DNA of 7,831 nucleotides. Origin: an uncultured Petrimonas sp. GTDB lineage: Bacteria > Bacteroidota > Bacteroidia > Bacteroidales > Dysgonomonadaceae. A program made the translations under genes and the position numbers. Where the stretch lies: assembly GCA_934621705.1 (NCBI GenBank), contig CAKTUP010000094.1, positions 1-7,831 of the forward strand, given 5' to 3'. Every line of letters begins with the position of its first letter. Position 1 is the stretch's first letter. The notes beneath the pieces were generated by a model. That model was not told the DNA's origin and ran no database searches. It saw only the letters and a program-made list of their open reading frames with translations. Positions 1-6,201 of this stretch are shown here, one piece after another.

Positions 1-1
1 G

Positions 2-271
2 TATTATGCAGCATATCATATTGTTAGCGCTTTGTTGATTTCAGAAGGATATGAAGCACATACTCATTCGGGCGTTATTCATCTGTTTGGAATTCATTTT
101 GTTGTAAAAGGAAAAGTATCAAAAGAATCCGGGAAATTGTATTCCAAGCTCTACGATTTGAGATTAACAGGTGATTATGATGATGTTTACATTGTCTCGA
201 AAGAAGACGTTGAGCATCTTTTGCCGATGGTTTCGAGTTTTTTAAAAGAAATCAGGATGTTAATTGCTTAA
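2..271 (+). CDS. HEPN domain protein, UPF0332-like (C-terminal part)
   Basis: The reading frame is already open at the left edge, so the N-terminus lies outside the window; about 89 residues are visible. They begin YYAAYHIVSALLISEGYEAH and continue through THSGV and LRLTGDYDD to a helical end. This is the pattern of the small all-helical HEPN/UPF0332 family (Y-Y-A-x-x-H helix, then an R-x4-Y/D-Y helix near the C-terminus). Such proteins often pair with an MNT-type nucleotidyltransferase in toxin-antitoxin-like modules, but any partner would lie upstream and is not seen. The RxxxxH ribonuclease motif of some HEPN toxins is not visible in this part, so RNase activity cannot be claimed. A TTG at 32-34 could be misread as a start, but the family motif begins before it. 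The gene converges on the acyltransferase gene, with overlapping stop codons. Function inferred from family resemblance only. Confidence 0.75.
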   Translation, partial: YYAAYHIVSALLISEGYEAHTHSGVIHLFGIHFVVKGKVSKESGKLYSKLYDLRLTGDYDDVYIVSKEDVEHLLPMVSSFLKEIRMLIA

Positions 272-810
272 ACAATAAAATTCTCCGGATGCTTCCCTTT
301 TATATCCTTATAATACGCTTTTATTTTCACGATATCTTCCCTGTAATTGTTGGCAGGGTAAAAAATATCTAATATAGAAGCTTCCTTTTTACTGTAATCC
401 AAGCCAATTAAAAGAAGAGGCACTTTGGCTTTCACCGCAATAAAATAGAATCCTTTTTTCCATTCCTGAACCGGTTTTCGGGTCCCTTCGGGAGTGATGG
501 CGAGGTGCAGGTGGTCGTGTTTATCAAATTCGGCAGCCAAGACATTAGTCATCGAAGTTTTTTTGTTTCTTTCCACCGGAATCCCGCCAATGCTTTTGAA
601 AAACAGGTTAAACGGGAAAACGAACCACTCTTTTTTGATAAGAAAATTGGCCGTTCTGCCCAAAGAAGAATAGGCGAGTTTTCCGATAATAAAATCCCAG
701 TTGCTTGTGTGCGGGGCAACTACGATTATACATTTTGGAATATTGGGGAAAGTGTTGATAACTTTCCAACCGAGAATTTTGGTGAGTATAAATTTGCTGA
801 ATTTTTTCAT
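268..810 (-). CDS. PlsC-type 1-acyl-glycerol-3-phosphate acyltransferase family protein
   Basis: A 180-residue protein with the lysophospholipid acyltransferase signature. Motif I is HTSNWD (H34, D39, the HX4D catalytic pair); the GGIPVER block at 75-81 matches motif II; PEGTR at 107-111 is motif III; the hydrophobic VPLLLIGLDY at 130-139 matches motif IV. Family members transfer acyl groups to lysophosphatidate or related acceptors at the inner face of the membrane. The protein is shorter than classical PlsC (about 240 residues) and has only weakly hydrophobic N-terminal sequence, fitting the compact forms common in Bacteroidota, so the substrate is uncertain. The ATG at 808-810 follows an A-rich leader with no clear Shine-Dalgarno. 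It lies 47 bp downstream of the ABC-F gene in the same direction and could be read through from it. The gene appears more AT-rich (about one third G+C where I counted) than its - strand neighbours. Confidence 0.85.
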   Translation of the reverse strand: MKKFSKFILTKILGWKVINTFPNIPKCIIVVAPHTSNWDFIIGKLAYSSLGRTANFLIKKEWFVFPFNLFFKSIGGIPVERNKKTSMTNVLAAEFDKHDHLHLAITPEGTRKPVQEWKKGFYFIAVKAKVPLLLIGLDYSKKEASILDIFYPANNYREDIVKIKAYYKDIKGKHPENFIV

Positions 811-823
811 TTTCTCTTTTTAG

Positions 824-844
824 ATTCTTAACTGCGTTCAGAAT
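824..844. repeat. Short imperfect palindrome in the ABC-F/acyltransferase gap
   Basis: On the - strand ATTCTGAAC (844-836), a 3-nt GCA loop, then GTTAAGAAT (832-824) can form a 9-bp stem with one G-A mismatch. From memory it resembles an interspersed repeat of the ATTCTGAACGAAGTGAAGAAT type seen between genes in Bacteroidota and other phyla. No long T-run follows directly, so it is a poor terminator; it may be a degenerate repeat copy in the leader of the acyltransferase gene. Confidence 0.5.
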
Positions 845-857
845 AACAGGACAATCG

Positions 858-2801
858 TTAGTTAAGTGGTTTAAGTTCTTCCAATTCCAACGTCAACCGC
901 TCCCAATTGTTCATCACAGAGTCTAATTTATTCTTGGTTTCCAGGTATTTTTGCAACAAGTCGAAATCGGATGCACCTTCGGGTGTGGATAATTGAGTTT
1001 CCATTTCCGATATCCGTTCTTCCAGTTTTGTGATTTTTTCTTCCGCTTCCTGTACTTCTTTTTCTTTTCGTTTGATTAATCGGTTTTGCTCTTTTTGTTC
1101 CTGATACGAAAGTTTGTTCTCCGAAATTTCTTCTTTTTTTTCCTCAGATTTGACTGTATCAGGCGATTTGGACAATTCTAACTGCCGCAGGTTTTCGAGT
1201 TTCTTTTTCGATAGAAAATCGTAGATTCCTCCGATGTGTTCCAGCACCTTTCCGCTGCCAAACTCGTAAATTTTATTGACTAATCCGTTGAGGAAATCGC
1301 GGTCGTGCGAAACAATTATTGCCGTGCCGTCGAACTCGCGGATGGCTTTTTTCAATACCTCTTTTGATGCGATATCCAGGTGATTAGTCGGCTCATCGAG
1401 AATAAGCAGGTTTACGGGTTCGAGCAAGAGACTAATCATCGCCAAACGGCTTCGTTCGCCACCCGATAGCACCCGCACTTTCTTGTCCGACGCTTCACCG
1501 CCAAATATAAACGCGCCCAAAATATCGCGGATTTTGGTGCGGATATCGCCTACGGCAACGTAATCGATGGTTTCGAAAACTGTCAGGTTCTCGTCCAATA
1601 ATTGCGCTTGATTTTGAGCGAAATAACCGATTTTTACGTTGTGCCCTAACTCCAGTTTTCCACCGAAATCTATCTCGTTCATAATACATTTCACGAGCGT
1701 GGATTTTCCTTCGCCGTTTTTTCCTACAAAAGCCACTTTTTCGCCCCGATTGATGGTCAGCGTAACATCGGAAAAAACCAGATGATCGCCATAACTTTTC
1801 GATAAATTTTCCGCGATTACCGGATAGGAACCCGAACGGGGCGCAGGCGGAAATTTAAGGTTCAGTCGCGAATTATCCACTTCGTCCACTTCAATCCGCT
1901 CAATTTTCTCCAATTGTTTGATGCGCGATTGCACCTGATTAGACTTTGTGGCTTTGTAACGGAAACGTTCAATAAACGCTTCAGTATCCTGAATCTGTTT
2001 TTGCTGATTTTCGTAAGCCCGAAGTTGCTGTTCACGTCTTTCCTGACGAAGTTCCAGATACTTGGAATAATTTACTTTGTAATCGTGAATATCGCCCAGC
2101 ACAATTTCGATGGTGCGGTTGGTTACGTTGTCTAAAAAAGCCTTGTCGTGCGAAACCAGCATTACAGCATTGGTACGCGATATGAGAAAATTTTCCAGCC
2201 ATTGAATGGACTCGATATCCAGGTGGTTTGTCGGCTCATCCAACAGAAGCACATCGGGAGCTTGAAGCAGGATTTTCGCCAGCTCGATACGCATTCGCCA
2301 GCCGCCGCTGAATTCGCGTGTGGGTCGATTAAAATCTGTACGATTAAAACCTAATCCCAGCAATGTTTTCTCTATTTCGGCTTCAAAATCGTTGATGCCC
2401 GACATCAGCAACAGTTCCTGCACATCGGTAGAGCGTTGAATAATATACTGATATTCGTTTGATTCGTAATCGGTTCGTTCCGCCAATTGCCGATGCAATT
2501 CTTCCAGTTCCTGTTCCAGTTGCTTCAAATGTTCGAAAGCAAGCGCCGCTTCTTCCTTCACGGTGCGTTCGTCGCTGAGTTTCATTTGCTGCGGAAGATA
2601 ACCGATGGTGATCTCTTTCGGATACGAAATATTGCCGTTGGCAGGCTGTTGCAGCCCGGCCATTAGCTTTAACAGCGTGGATTTTCCGGCGCCGTTTTTC
2701 CCGGCAAGAGCAATCCGTTCATTCTTGTTCAGAACAAACGAAATTTCATCGAGCAGCGTAAATCCGCCGAATTGGACAGTAAGATTTTCGATGGAGATCA
2801 T
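858..2801 (-). CDS. ABC-F family ATPase (ribosome-associated, YheS-like)
   Basis: A 647-residue soluble protein with two ATP-binding cassettes and no membrane segments, the ABC-F layout. Cassette 1 has Walker A GKNGAGKST at 34-42, signature FSGGW at 164-168, Walker B LLLDEP with catalytic E189, and switch H218. Cassette 2 has Walker A GKNGEGKST at 360-368, signature LSGGE at 445-449, Walker B with E470, and switch H499. Between them, about residues 230-325, is the charged helical linker (IERFRYKATKSNQVQSRIK region), the arm that in ABC-F proteins enters the ribosomal E site towards the P-site tRNA. This linker resembles E. coli YheS most. Residues about 555-645 are a charged C-terminal coiled coil. 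All ATPase residues are intact, so it should be active. Role inferred: a translation factor that relieves stalled ribosomes; a housekeeping role is likelier than antibiotic resistance, though sequence alone cannot exclude the latter. It begins 40 bp after hisS and is probably co-transcribed with it. Confidence 0.93.
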   Translation of the reverse strand: MISIENLTVQFGGFTLLDEISFVLNKNERIALAGKNGAGKSTLLKLMAGLQQPANGNISYPKEITIGYLPQQMKLSDERTVKEEAALAFEHLKQLEQELEELHRQLAERTDYESNEYQYIIQRSTDVQELLLMSGINDFEAEIEKTLLGLGFNRTDFNRPTREFSGGWRMRIELAKILLQAPDVLLLDEPTNHLDIESIQWLENFLISRTNAVMLVSHDKAFLDNVTNRTIEIVLGDIHDYKVNYSKYLELRQERREQQLRAYENQQKQIQDTEAFIERFRYKATKSNQVQSRIKQLEKIERIEVDEVDNSRLNLKFPPAPRSGSYPVIAENLSKSYGDHLVFSDVTLTINRGEKVAFVGKNGEGKSTLVKCIMNEIDFGGKLELGHNVKIGYFAQNQAQLLDENLTVFETIDYVAVGDIRTKIRDILGAFIFGGEASDKKVRVLSGGERSRLAMISLLLEPVNLLILDEPTNHLDIASKEVLKKAIREFDGTAIIVSHDRDFLNGLVNKIYEFGSGKVLEHIGGIYDFLSKKKLENLRQLELSKSPDTVKSEEKKEEISENKLSYQEQKEQNRLIKRKEKEVQEAEEKITKLEERISEMETQLSTPEGASDFDLLQKYLETKNKLDSVMNNWERLTLELEELKPLN

Positions 2802-2805
2802 ATAA

Positions 2806-2854
2806 ACAGTTTAAAGTTATGAGTTTCGAGTGTTGAGAACGTTAAACTTTAAAC
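2806..2854 (-). repeat. Heptanucleotide-periodic array between hisS and the ABC-F gene
   Basis: Read on the - strand, 49 bp divide into seven 7-bp units. The first two are GTTTAAA and GTTTAAC. After that the dinucleotide CT recurs at exact 7-bp steps (C at 2837, 2830, 2823, 2816 and 2809), mostly with A-rich fill. The hisS stop codon (2844-2842) falls in unit 2, and the array ends 4 bp before the ABC-F ATG. It fills the whole gap, leaving no room for a hairpin terminator. It is degenerate, so unit borders are partly a choice of phase; the 7-bp spacing is directly visible. Confidence 0.7.
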
Positions 2855-4572
2855 TTTTCAACAATTTCTTCAATATCAACTAATTCCTGCTCCCCCGATT
2901 TCATATCCTTCAGCGTGATTTTCCCTTCTTTCATTTCGTTTTCACCTACTAATGCCACGAAAGGAATGTTGTTGCTGTCGGCATACGACATCTGCTTTTT
3001 CATTTTGGCGGCTTCGGGATAAATTTCGGCGCAAATTCCCTTGCTTCGCAATTGCGACAGAAGCGGCAGAATATACGATTCTTCCTTATCACCGAAATTT
3101 ACGAAGAGCACATCGGTGGCGTGTGCGGAATTTTCGGGAAAGAGATTGAGTTGATTGAGCACGTCGTAAATGCGGTCGGCGCCGAATGAAATTCCCACGC
3201 CCGATACACCGGGAAGTCCGAAAATGCCGGTCAAATTGTCGTAACGTCCGCCGCCGGTGATGCTGCCGATTTCCACGTCCAGTGCTTTTACTTCGATGAT
3301 GGCGCCGGTGTAATAGTTGAGCCCGCGTGCCAAGGTGAGGTCGAGTTCCAGTTCGCAACCGATGTTTAACATATCGGTTTTGTCGAGGATAAATTCCAGC
3401 TCTTCAACGCCTTTTAGTCCGATTTCGGAAGCCGAAAGCACGTTTTTGAGCGTGGCAATTTTCTCGTTATTGGTTCCGCTTAGCAAAATAATGGGTTGCA
3501 GTTTATCGATGGCTCCCTGCGGTATATTCTTGGAGAGCAGTTCTTCGTTTACCTTTTCCAGGCCGATTTTATCGAGTTTATCGATAGCCACGGTGATATC
3601 CGTAATTTTGTCGGCTTCGCCGATGATTTCGGCAATACCCGAAAGGATTTTGCGGTTGTTTAATTTTACCGAGACACGGATATTGAGCCGGCGAAAAACT
3701 TCATCGATAATCTGAACCAGTTCCACTTCGTTGAGCAGCGAATCGGAACCTACCACATCGGCATCGCATTGAAAAAACTCGCGATAACGCCCTTTTTGCG
3801 GACGATCAGCACGCCAAACAGGCTGAATTTGAAATCGTTTGAACGGGAACGTAATTTCGTTTCGGTGCATTACTACGTATCGGGCAAACGGCACGGTGAG
3901 GTCGTATCGCAATCCTTTTTCCGAAATTTTGTTAGTTAATTTGTTTATATTTTTGTTGTTGAAGAATCTGGTTCTATTTTGTGTAATACTTTTATTGATA
4001 TTTGTTTTAAGATCTTTTACTATCAATGCCAAGTATTGAGTTGTGGTAGTATCAATATTCTCAACTTCTTGTTTCATTTTCAAAGCACTAAGATGCTTAT
4101 GATAATCTCGGAGTTCTTCTATACTCTTCCTTTTATTGTTAGCTTTATAGAAAATAAACTTACTTAGATTAAGCATATCTTCGTTATCAATATAAGTTTG
4201 ATTGAACTCTTCTTCGATTATTTTAATATCATTACATCTACCAAGAATCTGTGTCAATCTTACCAATGGCCAAAAGTAGGTATTATCATCTAAATTTATT
4301 AATCTATTTATTTGATTATTATCTAAGCCTCTTGAATTAATTGGAATATTATTTAAATAATCTCCTGATTCTAGTAGCTTAAACAGCAGTTTATCCCCCT
4401 CTTCGCCATATTTTCCCATCAGCGTGGAAAGGTTTTCCATCGCGGGCGTTTCAATTTGGCGAAAGCCATACAGGCGATACACTTCTTTTATGGTGTCGAA
4501 AATATAGTTGCGTTTCGCCATTTCTTCGGGCGAAAAATCACGGGTTCCTTTGGGTATGGAGGGTTTTTGCAT
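2842..4572 (-). CDS. hisS: Histidyl-tRNA synthetase with a large in-frame insertion
   Basis: Charges tRNA-His with histidine in the cytoplasm (class II aminoacyl-tRNA synthetase). With the start at 4572 the protein is 576 residues, beginning [20 protein letters not shown], the conserved family N-terminus. Seen in order: the motif 1 region at about 20-45; [13 protein letters not shown] at 221-233; motif 2 with [15 protein letters not shown] and [15 protein letters not shown] at about 244-275; the histidine-binding [10 protein letters not shown] at 415-424; motif 3 with [10 protein letters not shown] at 440 and [11 protein letters not shown] at 458; and the anticodon-binding domain from about 487 to the end. 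Relatives in Bacteroides are about 454 residues; the excess of about 122 lies in one loop, residues 66-217, between GDKLLFK and EKGLRYDL. All catalytic motifs are intact, so the enzyme is probably functional. Reading on upstream to an ATG at 4689 would add 39 non-family residues across the promoter and terminator, so 4572 is preferred. The last codons (FKV, stop) coincide with a heptamer repeat. Confidence 0.95.
   Translation of the reverse strand: MQKPSIPKGTRDFSPEEMAKRNYIFDTIKEVYRLYGFRQIETPAMENLSTLMGKYGEEGDKLLFKLLESGDYLNNIPINSRGLDNNQINRLINLDDNTYFWPLVRLTQILGRCNDIKIIEEEFNQTYIDNEDMLNLSKFIFYKANNKRKSIEELRDYHKHLSALKMKQEVENIDTTTTQYLALIVKDLKTNINKSITQNRTRFFNNKNINKLTNKISEKGLRYDLTVPFARYVVMHRNEITFPFKRFQIQPVWRADRPQKGRYREFFQCDADVVGSDSLLNEVELVQIIDEVFRRLNIRVSVKLNNRKILSGIAEIIGEADKITDITVAIDKLDKIGLEKVNEELLSKNIPQGAIDKLQPIILLSGTNNEKIATLKNVLSASEIGLKGVEELEFILDKTDMLNIGCELELDLTLARGLNYYTGAIIEVKALDVEIGSITGGGRYDNLTGIFGLPGVSGVGISFGADRIYDVLNQLNLFPENSAHATDVLFVNFGDKEESYILPLLSQLRSKGICAEIYPEAAKMKKQMSYADSNNIPFVALVGENEMKEGKITLKDMKSGEQELVDIEEIVEKFKV
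3922..4377 (-). other. AT-rich foreign-looking insertion inside hisS
   Basis: This stretch encodes residues 66-217 of HisS (start at 4572), a loop that I recall as about 29 residues in Bacteroides HisRS but which is 152 here. By hand count, 3961-4380 is about 27% G+C, while sampled flanking stretches of hisS are about 42-53%. Arginine codons in the insert are AGA/AGG in 7 of 8 cases; outside the insert all 20 are CGN. AAT, ATA and TTA are also frequent. It stays open across more than 140 codons, although about a dozen stops would be expected at this composition, so it is under coding constraint or is recent. The protein is rich in N, I, K, D and E with likely helices (for example [20 protein letters not shown]). 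It shows no intein splice junctions, zinc site or nuclease motif. I do not recognise the domain. Edges are approximate: native-like SGDYL on the left and LTNKISEKG on the right are also written in AT-rich codons. Confidence 0.8.
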
Positions 4573-4599
4573 CGTTGTCAGGTGTCTTGATTTGAGATG

Positions 4600-4607
4600 C
4601 AAAGATA
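4600..4607 (-). promoter_or_regulatory. Putative Bacteroidota -7 box of hisS
   Basis: On the - strand the sequence TATCTTTG matches the TAnnTTTG -7 element of Bacteroidota promoters and lies 27 bp upstream of the chosen hisS ATG, leaving a leader of about 20 nt. No TTTG is found at the expected 19-bp spacing upstream, so the match is partial. Its place just after the phoH terminator supports an independent hisS promoter and argues against the longer hisS start. Confidence 0.5.
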
Positions 4608-4642
4608 CATAAAATTTAGGATTTGGGATTGTGGATTTACGA
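4608..4642 (-). repeat. Heptanucleotide array upstream of hisS (TCCnAAA type)
   Basis: On the - strand four units starting at 4642, 4635, 4628 and 4621 fit TCnnnAA (for example TCCCAAA then TCCTAAA), followed by a divergent TTTTATG. The putative -7 box of hisS starts exactly at the next 7-bp step (4607). Between the -7 box and the ATG, further 7-mer-like words occur (TCTCAAA at 4597) but out of phase by three bases. Confidence 0.6.
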
Positions 4643-4650
4643 GTTACAAA

Positions 4651-4687
4651 GAAAACCGGATTGAGAGATTCATTCAATCCGGCTTTC
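4651..4687 (-). terminator. Rho-independent terminator downstream of phoH
   Basis: Arms at 4651-4664 and 4674-4687 form a 14-bp stem (core CCGGATTGA/TCAATCCGG) with one imperfect G-T-type pair and a 9-nt loop at 4665-4673. Read on the - strand, the stem runs into TTTTC then TTTG, a short U-rich tail. It starts 34 bp after the phoH stop and ends before the hisS -7 box, so it probably separates the phoH and hisS transcripts. Confidence 0.7.
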
Positions 4688-4721
4688 AAAAGTCTTTATT
4701 CTTTAATCTTTGCTCTATTGT
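4687..4721 (-). repeat. Heptanucleotide array directly after the phoH stop
   Basis: Beginning at the base after the phoH stop codon, 35 bp on the - strand divide into five 7-bp units that all begin with A and end with G; examples are AGCAAAG (4714-4708) and AATAAAG (4700-4694). The last unit abuts the terminator stem. One unit, AGCAAAG, is identical to the first unit of the proB-proC array, which links the two as one family. Confidence 0.65.
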
Positions 4722-6047
4722 CTACAAAAGATTGCTCGCCAACTCCGACAACTCACTCCGCTCACCTTTTACCAGATTCACATGAGCGAAAACATTCTGC
4801 CCCTTCATTTTATCGATCATATATGCCAATCCGTTGGATTGCGAATCGAGATAGGGCGAATCGATTTGCTGCAAATCGCCCGTGAAAACCATTTTCGTGC
4901 CTTCTCCGGCGCGGGTGATGATGGTTTTCACTTCGTGTGGAGTAAGGTTTTGCGCTTCATCCACAATGCAGAAAGTTTCGCTTAAACTGCGGCCGCGAAT
5001 AAATGCCAGCGCTTCGATTTCTAGTTTTCCCGATTTCTGCATCTCGTCTATGGAACGAAGTTCGGCGCTGTTTGGCCCGAGTTGCGATTTTATCACGTTC
5101 AGGTTGTCGAACAACGGTTGCATGTAAGGTGCGATTTTTTGTTTTTCGTCCCCCGGTAAATATCCTAAATCTTTGTTGGACAACGAAACAATTGGTCGTG
5201 CCAGCAAAATTTGGCTGTATTGCTTGCTTTGCTTCATAGCGGCAGCCAATGCCAGCAATGTCTTTCCGGTTCCTGCTTTTCCGGTTATTCCCACCAGTTT
5301 AATATCGGGGTCGTTCAACACGCCAAGCGCAAATGTTTGTTCGGCATTGCGGGGCGAAATTCCGAAACTGGACTCCTTGTCCACGCGGATTATTTTATGC
5401 GTGAACGGATTAAATCGCGCCAACACGCTGTTGCGTTCGCTTTTCAGCACAAAAGAATCGTTGGGAATGAGCGGATTTTCAAAAGTGAATTCATCCACAT
5501 CAACTCCGGTGGGTTGCGCGTAAATTTTATCAATTAAATCGGGATTAATGCCTTCGATAATTTGTTCTCCCCGTCCGAAAACATCAATATCCACCACTTT
5601 ATCGTTGATGTAATCTTCCACCGGAATGCCCAGCGAACGGGCTTTCATACGCAGGTTGATGTCTTTGGTAACGAGAATGGATTTCATTTTGGGATGTTTT
5701 TCGTTAACATCCAGCACGGTGGAAAGAATGCGGTTATCGTTGGTTTTTTCGGGAAAGGCACTTTCTATTTTATCGTGCGTTTTTACGCTGTTCACGATGT
5801 ACAACTTTCCGCGTCCGACGCCCAAATCGGCACCCGATTTAAACAAATTATCGTCGGTAATTAAATCGAGTTCACGCACGAAAGCTCGCGCGTTGAAGTT
5901 GATTTGTTCGTTACCTTTTTTAAATTTGTCGAGTTCTTCCAGAACTACAAACGGAATGTAGATGTCGTTTTCTTCAAAATTTTCAATAAAACTGTAATCG
6001 TGAAGAATCACGTTCGTGTCGATGATAAAATTTTTCTTGCTTGCCAT
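4722..6047 (-). CDS. PIN-PhoH fusion ATPase (PhoH2/YlaK type)
   Basis: A 441-residue cytoplasmic protein with two domains. Residues about 6-150 form a PIN nuclease fold with acidic candidates for metal binding: D10 in FIIDTNVILHD, E37/E38 in VVLEELDKFKK, D104 in NDNRIL and D129 in VTKDINLR. After a linker, residues about 228-441 form the PhoH ATPase domain with Walker A GKAGTGKT at 256-263, RPIVSLS at 284-290, Walker B FCIVDEAQN with D363 and E364, and VFTGDLQQID at 387-396. Known PIN-PhoH (PhoH2) proteins couple ATP-dependent RNA unwinding to RNA cleavage. Both sets of motifs look intact, so the same activity is inferred. The ATG at 6045-6047 gives the usual N-terminus, and length is normal for the family. 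It has its own 154-bp leader with an inverted repeat upstream and a hairpin terminator downstream, so it is probably a single-gene unit. Confidence 0.93.
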   Translation of the reverse strand: MASKKNFIIDTNVILHDYSFIENFEENDIYIPFVVLEELDKFKKGNEQINFNARAFVRELDLITDDNLFKSGADLGVGRGKLYIVNSVKTHDKIESAFPEKTNDNRILSTVLDVNEKHPKMKSILVTKDINLRMKARSLGIPVEDYINDKVVDIDVFGRGEQIIEGINPDLIDKIYAQPTGVDVDEFTFENPLIPNDSFVLKSERNSVLARFNPFTHKIIRVDKESSFGISPRNAEQTFALGVLNDPDIKLVGITGKAGTGKTLLALAAAMKQSKQYSQILLARPIVSLSNKDLGYLPGDEKQKIAPYMQPLFDNLNVIKSQLGPNSAELRSIDEMQKSGKLEIEALAFIRGRSLSETFCIVDEAQNLTPHEVKTIITRAGEGTKMVFTGDLQQIDSPYLDSQSNGLAYMIDKMKGQNVFAHVNLVKGERSELSELASNLL

Positions 6048-6201
6048 ATAAACTATTTTTTGTGGTATGTTTCACATTCGTTTTGGTAATAAAATTCTTT
6101 GTTATAAACGCAAACGAATGATTTTTGTTTCGATTCAAGGGGACAATTTACACAAAAAAGTCGGGCAAAAAAATAATAATTGTCTGCAGATTAAAAAATG
6201 T
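6048..6201. other. Intergenic region between proC and phoH
   Basis: A 154-bp AT-rich gap with no gene. After the proC stop it holds 7-bp arms GACAATT (6142-6148) and AATTGTC (6178-6184) around A-rich tracts (CAAAAAA twice on the + strand); this is not a convincing terminator. Nearer phoH lies a 9-bp inverted repeat, listed separately. On the - strand a TTTG starting at 6116 is followed 19 bp later by TATTACCA, which shares only TA with the TAnnTTTG box, so the phoH promoter is not firmly placed. The 7-bp periodicity seen in other gaps is absent here. Confidence 0.6.
6075..6120. promoter_or_regulatory. 9-bp inverted repeat in the phoH leader, possible operator
   Basis: CATTCGTTT at 6075-6083 and AAACGAATG at 6112-6120 are perfect inverted copies with a 28-nt spacer, centres 37 bp apart (about 3.5 helical turns). 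The downstream arm is 28 bp before the phoH ATG. The weak promoter-like TTTG-N19-TA lies in and next to the repeat. It could bind a dimeric regulator or fold in the leader RNA; there is no direct evidence for either. Confidence 0.35.

Noticed and set aside
32..34. TTG as start of the HEPN gene
   Set aside because: The frame is open to the window edge and the family motif YYAAYH lies before it, so the gene is cut by the window rather than starting here.
3839..4167. Small + strand reading frames opposite the hisS insert
   Set aside because: They are low-complexity, leucine/phenylalanine-rich complements of the AT-rich coding strand, with no promoter or homology cue.
3943..4320. Direct repeat bounding the HisS insert (NNQINRLIN and NKNINKLTN)
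   Set aside because: The similarity is about two thirds at DNA level in strongly AT-biased sequence, which composition alone can explain.
3922..4377. Intein in HisRS
   Set aside because: There is no C/S at a clean left junction, no HN-C/S/T at the right one, and no splicing or endonuclease blocks. The left and right edges align with normal HisRS loop sequence.
4573..4689. Longer HisS start adding 39 residues
   Set aside because: The added residues have no family resemblance and run across the phoH terminator arm and the putative hisS -7 box; [13 protein letters not shown] is the conserved HisRS N-terminus.
6142..6184. GACAATT/AATTGTC pair as proC terminator
   Set aside because: Only 7 AT-rich base pairs with a 29-nt loop and no following T-run after the stem; too weak to call.
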